Origin: Streptomyces sp. NBC_00425
Lineage (GTDB): Bacteria > Actinomycetota > Actinomycetes > Streptomycetales > Streptomycetaceae
Assembly: GCF_036030735.1 (NCBI RefSeq)
Contig: NZ_CP107928.1
Coordinates: forward strand, 4,216,001 to 4,280,000
DNA: 64,000 bases
Direction: 5' to 3'
The position numbers and the translations under genes were made by a program. The notes under the pieces were generated by a model, which was given only the letters and a program-made list of their open reading frames with translations, was not told the origin of the DNA and ran no database searches. This document shows, one piece after another, positions 48,988-58,329 of this stretch. Position 1 is the stretch's first letter, and each line of letters begins with the position of its first letter.

Positions 48988-49374
48988 TCAGTTGGCCCGG
49001 GACCTGTGGTCCCGGGCCTCGTCGTATGCCTGGCGGGCCTTTTCCACGTCGGACATGCGCCGGTGCGTCCAGTCGGCCAGTGCGCGCACCTGCTCCGCGG
49101 CCTCCCGGCCGAGGTCGGTCAGGGAGTAGTCGACGCGGGGCGGGATCACCGGCTTGGCGTCGCGGTGGACCAGTCCGTCGCGCTCCAGGGTCTGCAGGGT
49201 CTGGGTCAGCATCTTCTCGCTGACCCGCCCGATCGCTCGGCGCAGCTCGCTGAACCGGTACGAGCGGTCGAGGAGGTGGATCAGCACGAGGACGCCCCAT
49301 CGGCTGGTGAGGTGCTCCAGGACCAGACGGTGCGGGCACATCGTGTCATCGACCCTCGAGGTACTTACTGCCAT
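48988..49374 (-). CDS. HxlR-family winged-helix regulator
   Basis: 128 residues. The conserved N-terminal Cys13 in DTMCPHRLVLEHL is the position where HxlR-type sensors (YodB, QorR) are oxidised or alkylated. The winged helix has RWGVLVLIHLL, RFSELRRAIGRVSEKMLTQTLQTLERDGLV and a wing PRVDYSLTDLGRE. It is divergent from a QorB-like reductase across 95 bases, the same arrangement as ytfH-ytfG in E. coli. It probably represses itself and that reductase until quinones or electrophiles modify the cysteine. Confidence 0.92.
   Translation of the reverse strand: MAVSTSRVDDTMCPHRLVLEHLTSRWGVLVLIHLLDRSYRFSELRRAIGRVSEKMLTQTLQTLERDGLVHRDAKPVIPPRVDYSLTDLGREAAEQVRALADWTHRRMSDVEKARQAYDEARDHRSRAN
48994..49018 (-). 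terminator. Terminator-like hairpin inside the 3' end of hxlR
   Basis: A perfect 11-bp stem, ggcccgggacc / ggtcccgggcc, with a 3-base loop overlaps the last codons of the HxlR-family gene. It can be read by minus-strand transcripts and might also end korB read-through. Confidence 0.55.
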
Positions 49375-49378
49375 GCCA

Positions 49379-49401
49379 GTACCTTACTTCAAAGTGGGTA
49401 C
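49379..49401. promoter_or_regulatory. Candidate HxlR operator in the divergent promoter region
   Basis: The inverted repeat GTACC-N13-GGTAC lies between the divergent genes, with further GTACTTAC and GTACTTTC copies near 49361 and 49399. Palindromic GTAC-type sites suit an HxlR dimer, and they overlap where the promoters must be. Confidence 0.5.
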
Positions 49402-49469
49402 TTTCGCTCAGTTAGCGCACTCTCTATGGTTAGTGCATCACCGCAGCCCCCACCAGGAGTGTCTGAGCC

Positions 49470-50327
49470 ATGAGCATCGTCGTCACCGGAGCCACCGGAA
49501 ACCTCGGCCGTCACGTCGTCGAGCAGCTGCTGGAGAAGGTTCCCGCAGAGCAGATAACAGCCGTCGTGCGCGACGAGGCCAGGGCCGCCGACCTCGCGGC
49601 CCGCGGTGTCAGGCTCGCCGTCGCCGACTACAACGCGCCCGAGACCTTCGACGGCCTCTTCGCCGCCGGCGACAAGGTGCTCCTCGTCTCCGGCAACGAG
49701 TTCGACAAGGGCCGCGTCGGCCAGCACAAGGTCGTCATCGAGGCCGCGAAGGCCGCAGGCGTCGCCCTCCTCGCCTACACCAGCGCCCCCGGCTCGCTGA
49801 CCGCCGCTCTCGCCGACGACCACAAGGGCACGGAAGCGGCGCTCCTCGAGTCCGGCGTCCCCTACTCGCTGCTGCGCAACGGCTGGTACAACGAGAACTA
49901 CACCGAGCAGCTGGCCCCCGTGCTCCAGACCGACGCCGTCACCCAGGCCACCGGCGAGGGCCGCGTCGCCTCCGCCGCCCGGGCCGACTACGCCGCCGCC
50001 GCGGTGGCCGTCCTCACCGGCGAGGGGCACGAGAACACGACCTACGAGCTGAGCGGCGACACCGCCTGGAGCTTCGCCGAGTACGCCGCCGAGCTGAGCC
50101 GGCAGACCGGGCGGGAGATCACCTACAACGCCGTCTCGGTCGACGACTTCGTCGGCATCCTGACGACCCACGCAGGACTCCCGGGCCCGTTCGCCGCGAT
50201 CCTGGGCGGCGTGGAGGCGTCCATCGCGAAGGGCGAGCTGGCCGGCACCAGCGGCGACCTGTCCCGGCTGACCGGACGCCCCACCACGCCGATCGCCGAC
50301 TCGATCGCGCTCGCGCTCAAGGGCTGA
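49470..50327 (+). CDS. NmrA-like NAD(P)H:quinone oxidoreductase, QorB-type
   Basis: 285 residues. An N-terminal GATGNLGRHVV nucleotide motif, then a mid-section YTSAPGSLTAALADDHKGTEAALLESGVPYSLLRNGWYNENY, which is characteristic of QorB/YtfG enzymes that reduce quinones with NADPH. The C-terminal region YELSGDTAWSFAEYAAELSR is typical of the atypical SDR5 group. It is divergent from the HxlR regulator, as in E. coli ytfGH, and ends at a very strong hairpin terminator. Substrate assignment rests on family and neighbour. Confidence 0.9.
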   Translation: MSIVVTGATGNLGRHVVEQLLEKVPAEQITAVVRDEARAADLAARGVRLAVADYNAPETFDGLFAAGDKVLLVSGNEFDKGRVGQHKVVIEAAKAAGVALLAYTSAPGSLTAALADDHKGTEAALLESGVPYSLLRNGWYNENYTEQLAPVLQTDAVTQATGEGRVASAARADYAAAAVAVLTGEGHENTTYELSGDTAWSFAEYAAELSRQTGREITYNAVSVDDFVGILTTHAGLPGPFAAILGGVEASIAKGELAGTSGDLSRLTGRPTTPIADSIALALKG

Positions 50328-50356
50328 CGCGCCCCGCGCGGGTGCGCGAGGCCACC

Positions 50357-50410
50357 GCACCCCCGCCTGTCATGACCGTATGGCGATACGGGCATGACAG
50401 GCGGGGGTGC
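50357..50410 (+). terminator. Very long intrinsic terminator after qorB
   Basis: An 18-bp perfect stem (from gcacccccgcctgtcatg), one mismatch and six further pairs around a 4-base loop, starting 30 bases after the stop. It is among the longest hairpins in the window. Confidence 0.9.
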
Positions 50411-50473
50411 TCGGCGTTACCGTCGTCCACGCATGCCTGACGTGGGAGGGCCTGTCGCGAGAGAGAGGGGCCC

Positions 50474-51427
50474 GTGGTGGCCGGGACGTCGAAGAGTGAG
50501 GGCCGGATAGGTCTGCTGAACGGCTTCGCGGCGTACGGGATGTGGGGCCTCGTGCCGCTCTTCTGGCCGCTGCTCAAACCGGCCGGGGCGACCGAGATCC
50601 TCGCCCACCGCATGGTGTGGTCCCTCGCCTTCGTCGGTGTCGCGCTGCTCGTGGTGCGGCGCTGGGCGTGGGCCGGAGAGCTGCTGCGGCAGCCTCGCCG
50701 ACTGGCGCTCGTGGTGGTCGCCGCAGCCGTCATCACCGTGAACTGGGGCGTCTACATCTGGGCCGTCAACAGCGGCCATGTGGTCGAGGCGTCCCTCGGG
50801 TACTTCATCAACCCACTGGTCACCATCGCCATGGGGGTGCTGATCCTCAAGGAACGGCTGCGGCCCGTGCAGTGGGTGGCGGTCGGCGTCGGCTTCGCGG
50901 CGGTGCTGGTGCTGACCGTCGGCTACGGCCACCCGCCGTGGATCTCCCTCTGCCTCGCCTTCTCGTTCGCCACCTACGGGCTGGTGAAGAAGAAGGTCAA
51001 CCTCGGCGGGGTCGAGTCGCTGACCGCCGAGACCGCCGTGCAGTTCCTGCCCGCCCTGGCCTACCTGATCTGGCTTTCCGCGCACGGCCACGCCACCTTC
51101 ACGACGGAGGGCACGGGACACGCTGCGCTCCTCGCCTCCACCGGTGTCGTCACCGCCCTCCCCCTCGTCTGCTTCGGCGCGGCGGCGATCCGCGTGCCGC
51201 TGTCCACGCTGGGTCTGCTGCAGTACCTGGCGCCCGTCTTCCAGTTCCTGCTCGGCGTCGTCTACTTCGGCGAGGCGATGCCGCCCGAGCGGTGGGCCGG
51301 CTTCGGTCTGGTCTGGCTCGCGCTGGTGCTGCTCACCGCGGACGCGTGGCGCTTCGCGCGCCGTCCGAAGAGGCACGTCGAGGTGACCGAGGCGTCGATG
51401 GCGACACCCGCGCCCGCCGACGCCTGA
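50474..51427 (+). CDS. rarD: EamA/RarD family membrane transporter
   Basis: 317 residues, ten membrane helices in two EamA halves. The start is GTG at 50474 or the next codon. RarD-type signatures are NGFAAYGMWGLVPLFWPLLKP near the N-terminus, LAHRMVWSLAFV, NWGVYIWAVNSGHVVEASLGYFINPLVTIAMGVLILKERL and, in the second half, LGLLQYLAPVFQFLLGVVYFGE. The physiological substrate of RarD (linked in name to chloramphenicol sensitivity) is not known. It is 63 bases after the qorB terminator, so a separate promoter is expected. Confidence 0.93.
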   Translation: MVAGTSKSEGRIGLLNGFAAYGMWGLVPLFWPLLKPAGATEILAHRMVWSLAFVGVALLVVRRWAWAGELLRQPRRLALVVVAAAVITVNWGVYIWAVNSGHVVEASLGYFINPLVTIAMGVLILKERLRPVQWVAVGVGFAAVLVLTVGYGHPPWISLCLAFSFATYGLVKKKVNLGGVESLTAETAVQFLPALAYLIWLSAHGHATFTTEGTGHAALLASTGVVTALPLVCFGAAAIRVPLSTLGLLQYLAPVFQFLLGVVYFGEAMPPERWAGFGLVWLALVLLTADAWRFARRPKRHVEVTEASMATPAPADA

Positions 51428-51490
51428 CGACCGGCCCCCTTCCCGGCGATCCCCGGGCGCGGCGGCGCACTCGCTGGTTGAGTGGACGGC

Positions 51491-52051
51491 ATGACGCAGA
51501 CACCCGCATCACCGGCCTCCCCCGCATCGTCGGCCTCCCCTGCATCGCCGACCGCCTCCGCGTCGGCCGCCGAGACCGCCTCGACGGGGGCGGCCGCGCC
51601 CACGCCCGTGCACTGGAAGCTCGTGATCGACGCCGCCGACCCGCACGCGCAGGCCGACTTCTGGGCCGCCGCGCTGCACTACACGGCCGAGGACAACGGC
51701 GCTCTCATCGAGCGGCTGCTGGAGCTGGGCGCGCTGCCGGGTGCGGCGACGGTGGAGTTCCACGGCCGGCCGGCCTTCCGGGACCTGGTCGCCGTGCGCC
51801 ACCCGGACGACCCGTACGACCCCGACAGCGGGACCGGACTCGGGCGGCGGCTGCTGTTCCAGCGGGTGCCGGAGGCCAAGACCGCGAAGAACCGGCTCCA
51901 TCTGGATCTGCACCCCGGAGCGGAACGACGGGCCGAGGAGGTGGCGCGGCTGACGGCGCTGGGGGCGGGCGTGCTGCGGGAGGTGAAGGAGCCGTCCGGC
52001 CACTGGGTGGTGATGGCCGACCCCGAGGGGAACGAGTTCTGCGTGCACTAG
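51491..52051 (+). CDS. VOC/glyoxalase-like protein
   Basis: 186 residues from the ATG at 51491; a GTG nine bases upstream is an alternative. The first 35 residues are Ala/Ser/Pro-rich. The body matches the glyoxalase-like (Glyoxalase_6) fold: VHWKLVIDAADPHAQADFWAAALHY, then FRDLVAVRHPDDPYDPDSGT, RLLFQRVPEAKTAKNRLHLDLHPG and SGHWVVMADPEGNEFCVH. Metal-ligand positions of classical glyoxalase I are not all present, so the function is probably resistance or another VOC role. No enzymatic partner is adjacent. Confidence 0.85.
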   Translation: MTQTPASPASPASSASPASPTASASAAETASTGAAAPTPVHWKLVIDAADPHAQADFWAAALHYTAEDNGALIERLLELGALPGAATVEFHGRPAFRDLVAVRHPDDPYDPDSGTGLGRRLLFQRVPEAKTAKNRLHLDLHPGAERRAEEVARLTALGAGVLREVKEPSGHWVVMADPEGNEFCVH

Positions 52052-52059
52052 ACCGCACG

Positions 52060-52375
52060 GCGGGGCGCTGTGTCCGGGGTGACCTGCGCCCCGGGGTGAC
52101 CTGCGCCCCGGGCCGGCGGGTGTCCGGGGTTGCCGGGTGTCCGGGGTTGCGGGTCCGCGGTGGCGGGTGTGCGGGGCTGCGGGTGTCCGCGGTGGCGGGT
52201 GTCCGGGCGCTGACGCCCGATGTCGGCGTCCTGGTGCCGCCCTGCGGCCGACGCCGCTGTGTCCTGCGGCCGGGGTCCTGGTGTCCTGCGGCCGGCGTCC
52301 CTGGTACGGGGTGTCGGGCCCGGGGTGCGGCCCCGGGGTGTCGGGTCCCGTGTCCGGTCGGCGCTCTTGACGCGT
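52060..52375. repeat. GC-rich degenerate tandem repeats
   Basis: The 410-bp gap 52052-52461 contains a 16-bp duplication (gggtgacctgcgcccc twice, near 52078-52109), then many irregular copies of gtgtccgggg / tgtccgcggtggcgg. Open frames here have repetitive Arg/Gly/Val content and no family match. I see no gene in the gap. Confidence 0.7.
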
Positions 52376-52428
52376 AGTCAGTGAGAGTTCACCATCCTGG
52401 AACCCCACTCACTGTGGAATCCCTGTGA

Positions 52429-53415
<987 letters not shown>

Positions 53416-53441
53416 CGGAGGCTCCGTCCCCGTCGTCCTGC

Positions 53442-53469
53442 CCGGGGCGCGGCCCGCGCCGCGCCCCGG
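53442..53469. terminator. Bidirectional terminator between the aminopeptidase and TPR genes
   Basis: A perfect 12-bp stem, ccggggcgcggc / gccgcgccccgg, with a 4-base loop between convergent genes ending at 53415 and 53483. Confidence 0.85.
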
Positions 53470-53482
53470 TGCGTCGTGGTCG

Positions 53483-55189
53483 TCACCCGCCTGCCCTGCG
53501 GGCGCGTGCGGCCAGCCGGAGCATGCGCGCGCGGGCCGACTCCAGTTCCTCGACGTCGTCCGCGGCGGGACCCTCCTCGGCGGTGAGCTCCGTCCACAGG
53601 CCGAGGAGTTCCGTCCCCAGGTTCAGGCCCTGGAACGGGTCGCGCACCGCGCGCCAGGCCGCGGCCGCGCTCTGGACGTTGCCGTACGCGCCCTCCGCGT
53701 CCCGGGCGCAGCGGTGGATGCGGGCCAGTTCGAGGGAGAGATGGAAGGCCCGCAGCGGGTCGCCCGCCAAGTAGGCGATGTAGGCGGTGAGTTCGCGCAG
53801 CCGGAGCACTTCGGGGTGCTCCGGGCCCAGCGTCCCGGACGCCTCCAGCACAGTCCGCTCCGCGAGGCCGGTCGCGACGTCCGTCCGGCCCGCCCGTACG
53901 GCCTCGTTGATCCGCGCGATCGGCTCGGCGAGGAGCGTGGGCGCTCCGTCGGCGCCCTGAAGGGTGCGGGGATCGTCCCCGAGCACCGCCTCCGCGACCG
54001 CGTCGAAGCCCCGGGCGGGGGTGGGTTTGGGGTCGGGGTCCAGGCCCGGGACGGAGATGAGCTCCTCGGGGACGAACGGCGTGGGGCCGGGGGTCGAGGT
54101 GAGGGTGGAGGAGGCGGTGGAGACCGGAAGCGGCAGCGGGATCGGAACCGAGGGCGGGTTCGGCGCCGGGGGCGGCATCGGGGTCCGGGTCGGGGTTGCG
54201 GTCGGGGCCGGGGCGGCGGATTCCGGGTCCGGCTGCTCGTCCATGGCCGGGGGCGGGCCGAACACACCGGTCGGGGCGGCGACCGTGCCGGGGGCAGGAA
54301 GGGCACCCGGGGCTTCCCCGGAGGCCGGCCCGGAACTCGTCGCGCCTTCCGGCTCGGGGCCCGAGTCCGGCAGGGTCCGGAGCACGTACGTGGGTGCCGC
54401 GTCCGAGCCTGGCGTCCGCGCCGCTTCGGCCTGTGCCTCTGCTCCCGCGTCCGCCTTCGCCTCCGTCTCGGGCACCGTGCGCAAGGGGAACGTGGGGGTG
54501 GCGTCCCGCACCGGCTCGGACACCGGGCGCAGGAGGTGCGTGGCGCCGTCCCGCCGGGGCTGGGACGGCCGTCCGTCCCCGTCCCCGTCCTGGACGACGG
54601 CGGGCGCGGCAGGGGCAACCGGCGCGAACGGCGCGAACGGCGCGAACGGCGCGGAACTCGCCGGAGCCGGGGTCGGCGAGCTCCGAGCTGGCGAGCTTGG
54701 CGCCGACGAGCTTGGCGCCGACGAGCTTGAGGCTCCGCCCGGCGACGTCGCCGGGGATTCGTCGGGCACGACCGGCGGAGCGACGACCGTCAGAGCGGGA
54801 GCCGGAGCCGCGGCCGGCGGAGCCGGGGTCCGGGTCGCCGGAGTCGGGGTGACGACCGCCGGAGCCGCGGCCGGGGCGGCCGGTGTGCGCAGGGGCTCCG
54901 CCGCGAAGTGGCTGGAGCCGTCCGGGTCCACGCGTAGAGGGACGACGTAACCGATGCGTTCGTCGTGGACGGTGGCGAGGACCGGGTGGCCGGTGGCGAG
55001 GGCGATGCGGTGCAGGTGGCCGAGGACGGCGCGCTGGATCTCCTCGCCGTCGGCCGCCGCGACCGGCACACCGCCTATCGTCGCCGCCCCGCCGGCGCCC
55101 CCGCGCACGTGGACGTCGAGCGGTGCCACGGCGACCGGGCGGTCGGCGTGCTTCTGTTCCCGCTTCTTCTCGCGGCTGAGTCGAGACAT
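53483..55189 (-). CDS. Tetratricopeptide-like protein with long Pro/Ala-rich linker
   Basis: 568 residues from the ATG at 55189 with GAGGAA upstream. The N-terminal 25 residues are basic ([18 protein letters not shown]). Residues 26-105 hold a compact domain with [45 protein letters not shown]. Residues 105 to about 395 are a low-complexity Pro/Ala/Ser/Thr linker with FAP repeats. The C-terminal 165 residues form TPR-like helices ([65 protein letters not shown]). It has no signal peptide. The divergent gene is a small DUF6668-like protein. A scaffold or regulatory role is possible, but I cannot assign a function. Confidence 0.8.
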   Translation of the reverse strand: MSRLSREKKREQKHADRPVAVAPLDVHVRGGAGGAATIGGVPVAAADGEEIQRAVLGHLHRIALATGHPVLATVHDERIGYVVPLRVDPDGSSHFAAEPLRTPAAPAAAPAVVTPTPATRTPAPPAAAPAPALTVVAPPVVPDESPATSPGGASSSSAPSSSAPSSPARSSPTPAPASSAPFAPFAPFAPVAPAAPAVVQDGDGDGRPSQPRRDGATHLLRPVSEPVRDATPTFPLRTVPETEAKADAGAEAQAEAARTPGSDAAPTYVLRTLPDSGPEPEGATSSGPASGEAPGALPAPGTVAAPTGVFGPPPAMDEQPDPESAAPAPTATPTRTPMPPPAPNPPSVPIPLPLPVSTASSTLTSTPGPTPFVPEELISVPGLDPDPKPTPARGFDAVAEAVLGDDPRTLQGADGAPTLLAEPIARINEAVRAGRTDVATGLAERTVLEASGTLGPEHPEVLRLRELTAYIAYLAGDPLRAFHLSLELARIHRCARDAEGAYGNVQSAAAAWRAVRDPFQGLNLGTELLGLWTELTAEEGPAADDVEELESARARMLRLAARARRAGG

Positions 55190-55404
55190 CGGTTCCTCAC
55201 TCGGATGCGCCGTCACGCTCCGGTCGTCCACGTACGCATACATGTACACGTACTGTTGAGTCTCTCCGAGCGCCCCCGGTCCTCACGTCACCACGACGTC
55301 ACAGCCTCGTTCCAGGAACCCACGCCCCCTCTCGGGACCGCGCCGGGAACGGGCCGGAACCCGGGCGGCCCGAAGGAGCGGCGACGACCGGGAGGAACAC
55401 GGGG

Positions 55405-55923
55405 ATGTGGACGACGGACGGTCAGCGCGGGCCGGAGATCTGGATCCGCGGACCGGTGCCCGCACCGGATCCGGCGCCGCCGCCCCACACCTCCGTCGCC
55501 ACGCCCCGGAGCTTCTCCTGGGTCGCCACGCACGGCGGGGCCGGCAGCACCACGCTCGCGGCGGTCTACGGCGGCCACGACTGCGGGCGCGGGTGGCCCG
55601 GCGCCGGCGATCCGCCGTCCGTCCTACTGGTCGCCCGCACCCATGCGACGGGGCTGGAGTCCGCCCTCCGCGCGCTGGAGGCGTTCCGGCGCGGGGACGC
55701 CCCGCAGGGGCTCGACCTGGACGCGGTGGTCCTCGTCGCCGACGCGCCGGGGCGACTGCCGCGGCCACTCGCCCAGCGGGTTCGGACGATCGAATCGGTC
55801 ATCGACGTGTACCGCGTGCCGTGGGTGGCGGACTGGCGGCTCGGCGACCTGGCCGGCGGCCCCCCGCGGGAGACCCTGCCGCTGTCCCGTCTCACCGGGG
55901 CGGTGGCCGGACGGGCCCGCTGA
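55405..55923 (+). CDS. DUF6668-like protein with degenerate P-loop
   Basis: 172 residues starting [17 protein letters not shown] segment [22 protein letters not shown] resembles the deviant Walker A (GGxGxTT) of ParA/MinD-like ATPases but lacks both signature lysines. A hydrophobic strand [15 protein letters not shown] follows, where ParA proteins have their Walker A' or B region. The C-terminal [17 protein letters not shown] is a conserved block I recall in streptomycete proteins of this group. It is divergent from the TPR gene across 215 bases and 31 bases upstream of an amidase. Likely a nucleotide-free or non-hydrolysing relative of SIMIBI NTPases. Function is unknown. Confidence 0.7.
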   Translation: MWTTDGQRGPEIWIRGPVPAPDPAPPPHTSVATPRSFSWVATHGGAGSTTLAAVYGGHDCGRGWPGAGDPPSVLLVARTHATGLESALRALEAFRRGDAPQGLDLDAVVLVADAPGRLPRPLAQRVRTIESVIDVYRVPWVADWRLGDLAGGPPRETLPLSRLTGAVAGRAR

Positions 55924-55954
55924 GCCGGCGCGGGCCGGACGGGCACGCACCGGG

Positions 55955-57316
55955 ATGACGGCCGGATCCTGGGAGTGGCCCTCGGCCGTGGAGCTCGCCG
56001 AGGCCGTGCGGACGGGGCGTTTTCCGGCGGTGGACGTCGTCGGCGAGGCGCTCGGCCGGATCGCCCGGGCCGACGGCTCCCTCTGCGCCTTCGCCGAGGT
56101 GTGGGCGGAACGGGCCCGTGCGGCGGCGCGTGCGGTCGACGCGCGGATCGCCGCGGGTGAGCGGCTGCCGCTGGCCGGTGTGCCGATCGGCGTGAAGAGG
56201 CGGTACGGGCTGCGTACGGCGGGCCCGCTGATCGCCGCCGGCTGTGTGCCGGTGGGCGCCACCGCCGTGCCCGGCCCGGGGACGCCCTGGCAGACGTGGG
56301 GACTCGGCGCCCACGGCCGTACGGTCAATCCCTGGCGGGCCGACCGCACCCCCGGCGGCTCCTCGGCGGGCGCGGCGGCAGCGGTCGCCGCCGGCCTCGT
56401 CCCGCTCGCGACCGGCGGCGACGGCGCCGGCTCGGTGCGCATCCCGGCCGCGTGGTGCGGGGTGATCGGCCTGAAGACCACGAACGCCCGTCGACCGCCC
56501 GGCCAGCGGGACCAGGGCCGGGAGCGGACACGGGGGTCGAAACGGAAGCCGGGGGCGGAACGGGAGCCGGGGGCGGAACGGGAGCCGGGGGCGGAACTCG
56601 AGCCGGGTGCGGAACGGGCGCCTGAGCGGGAGCAGGGGCCTGAGGGGGAGCAGGGGCTCGAAGGGGAACGGAATGGGGAACGGGAGGAGCGCGAGTGTGC
56701 GGGAGGGCGGTCCGGGGACCGTTCGGGGCTGGCGGCGCCCGGTGTGATCGTCCGGTACGCGGCGGACGCCGCGGCGTATTGGCGGATCGCTGCCCGGGAA
56801 TCCGCTTCCGAAATGACCGAAAGAGCGAACCCCGAGCCGCCCGTCGCCGTGTTCTCCCCCGATCTGGGCTTCGCCGACCCCGACCCCGAGCCGGTCACCC
56901 TCGCCCGGGCCGCCGCGATGCGTCTCGCCGCGGCAGGACTCGTCCGGCTGCCGCCCTCCGGGACCCCGCCGCACCTGGAGGACCCCGCTCCGGCCTGGCT
57001 GGCGCTGCGCACGCCCGGCGCGGACCGCGACCCCGCCGAACGTGTCCGCGCGGCGAACGACCGGCTGCTGGCCGCGTTCTTCTCCCGGGCGGACCTGCTG
57101 CTGACGCCCACCACCCCGAACCCCGCGCACGGTCACGAGGGCCCGGGAGACCGGTATTCGACTGCGCTCACCTGGGCGTTCAACCTCAGCGGTCACCCGG
57201 CGATCAGTCTCCCCGCGGGGATCGGCACGGACGGCTGTCCGCTGGGGCTCCAGGTGGTCGCGGCCCACGGCGGCGAAGCGACGCTGCTGGCCGTCGCCCG
57301 GGCCGCCGAGAGCTGA
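55955..57316 (+). CDS. Amidase-signature enzyme with a charged low-complexity insert
   Basis: 453 residues from the ATG at 55955. The Ser-cisSer-Lys triad can be placed at Lys81 (GVPIGVKRR), Ser136 in [10 protein letters not shown] and the nucleophile Ser160 in [16 protein letters not shown]. The C-terminal [35 protein letters not shown] is intact. Between the GLKTT strand (about 173) and the next recognisable segment [16 protein letters not shown] (about 261) lies a run of GAEREP/EGEQG repeats of about 70 residues, very hydrophilic and unlike known amidases. The C-terminal half is short for the family. It may still fold, but the insert replaces part of the substrate region. Substrate is unknown. 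Confidence 0.78.
   Translation: MTAGSWEWPSAVELAEAVRTGRFPAVDVVGEALGRIARADGSLCAFAEVWAERARAAARAVDARIAAGERLPLAGVPIGVKRRYGLRTAGPLIAAGCVPVGATAVPGPGTPWQTWGLGAHGRTVNPWRADRTPGGSSAGAAAAVAAGLVPLATGGDGAGSVRIPAAWCGVIGLKTTNARRPPGQRDQGRERTRGSKRKPGAEREPGAEREPGAELEPGAERAPEREQGPEGEQGLEGERNGEREERECAGGRSGDRSGLAAPGVIVRYAADAAAYWRIAARESASEMTERANPEPPVAVFSPDLGFADPDPEPVTLARAAAMRLAAAGLVRLPPSGTPPHLEDPAPAWLALRTPGADRDPAERVRAANDRLLAAFFSRADLLLTPTTPNPAHGHEGPGDRYSTALTWAFNLSGHPAISLPAGIGTDGCPLGLQVVAAHGGEATLLAVARAAES
56560..56680. repeat. 18-bp degenerate repeats inside the amidase gene
   Basis: Repeats such as cgggagccgggggcggaa, encoding Arg-Glu-Pro-Gly-Ala-Glu, fill the insert of the amidase gene. They keep the frame. Confidence 0.8.
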
Positions 57317-57328
57317 CATCCCAAATGC

Positions 57329-57358
57329 TTGCGTACACATTTAATGCAGGTGCATACT
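57329..57358 (+). promoter_or_regulatory. Promoter and inverted repeat upstream of the FMN reductase gene
   Basis: TTGCGT (57329-57334), an 18-base spacer and CATACT (57353-57358). The inverted repeat ATGCA-GG-TGCAT (57344-57355) overlaps spacer and -10, a typical repressor position. The region is clearly less GC-rich than its surroundings. Confidence 0.55.
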
Positions 57359-57422
57359 GTTGCCCTGGCGCCGGCCCTGCATCTGCGCCTCACACCACAC
57401 ACCGATCACTGGGGGATCAGAC

Positions 57423-58010
57423 ATGACGCGCCGCAACGTCCTTTTCGTGCTGGGCAGCAGCCGCCCGGACGGCAACACCGAGTCGCTGGCCCGCGCGGCG
57501 GCAGAGCAGCTGCCGTCCGATGTGGACCAGACATGGATCAGCCTCGTCGAGCACCCCCTGCCCGACTTCGCCGACCAGCGTCACGACATCGACCACGTCC
57601 GCCCGACCGAGGGCAGCGCCGCCCTGCTGCTCGACGCCACGCTCGCCGCGACGGACATCGTGATCGCGTCCCCCCTGTACTGGTACTCGGTCTCCGCGCA
57701 GACCAAGCGCTATCTCGACCACTGGTCGGGCTGGCTGCGCACCCCCGGCCTCGGCTTCGAGGAGACGCTGGCCGGACGCACCCTGTGGGGCGTCACCGTG
57801 CTGGCGGACGAACAGCCCTCGGTCGCCGACCCGCTCGTCGGCACGCTCCGCAACTCGGCCGCCTACCTGGGGATGCGCTTCGGCGGGGTGCTGCTCGGCA
57901 ACGGCAGCAAGCCCGGCGACGTCCTGAACGACACGGAGGCGCTGGCGCGGGCGAAGACCTTCTTCGCGCAGGACACCCCGCTCGCCCGCTTCCCGTACGA
58001 GACCCGCTGA
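57423..58010 (+). CDS. NADPH-dependent FMN reductase / flavodoxin-like oxidoreductase
   Basis: 195 residues from the ATG at 57423, after GGGGGAT. It begins with the flavodoxin-like FMN phosphate loop VLGSSRPDGNTESLAR (residues 9-24) and has SPLYWYSVSAQTKRYLDHWSGWL, the conserved loop around the isoalloxazine ring, near 80-102. It would reduce flavin, quinone or azo compounds with NADPH. It has its own promoter with an overlapping operator, so regulation by an adjacent or distant repressor is likely. It is not in an operon with the following minus-strand genes. Confidence 0.9.
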   Translation: MTRRNVLFVLGSSRPDGNTESLARAAAEQLPSDVDQTWISLVEHPLPDFADQRHDIDHVRPTEGSAALLLDATLAATDIVIASPLYWYSVSAQTKRYLDHWSGWLRTPGLGFEETLAGRTLWGVTVLADEQPSVADPLVGTLRNSAAYLGMRFGGVLLGNGSKPGDVLNDTEALARAKTFFAQDTPLARFPYETR

Positions 58011-58077
58011 AGGACCACCACGGGAGCGCTGAAGGACCACCACGGCAGCGCAGGAGGCCCGCTGAGGCCCGCGCCCG

Positions 58078-58329
58078 CTACGCGGTGACGTCCTTCGTCG
58101 TGAAGCGCGCCCAGGCCGCCGAGCCGAAGAACGCCGCGTACAGCGCCTGGAGGCCGAGGTTCTTCTGCAGGTCGTCCCAGTAGACCGGCTCGCGCATGAG
58201 GTCGGCGAAGGACAGCCAGTAGTGCGAGAAGAAGTACGGCTGCAGGGCGTCGAGCTGGGGAATCTGGTCGAGGATCTGGACCGTGATCAGCAGGCCGACC
58301 GTCGTCGCCATCGCCGCGATGCCGCTCAC
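58078..58329 (-). pseudogene. C-terminal remnant of an ABC-2-type transporter permease
   Basis: 83 residues, SGIAAMATTVGLLITVQILDQIPQ followed by a segment containing LQPYFFSHYWLSFADLMREP and the ending AAWARFTTKDVTA. This looks like the last 80 or so residues of ABC-2 permeases of about 270-330 residues. There is no ATPase gene and no N-terminal part in the window. It begins with a GTG that overlaps the LolA-like stop by 4 bases, so it would be translated. A deletion in an ancestral lolA-like / ABC ATPase / permease cluster is the most likely origin. It could be a small functional membrane protein, but this is less likely. Confidence 0.6.

Noticed and set aside
54965..55954. Upstream extension of the amidase frame by 330 codons
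   Set aside because: The extra part overlaps the TPR protein gene and the DUF6668-like gene, has no domain match, and the ATG at 55955 begins the family-like sequence.
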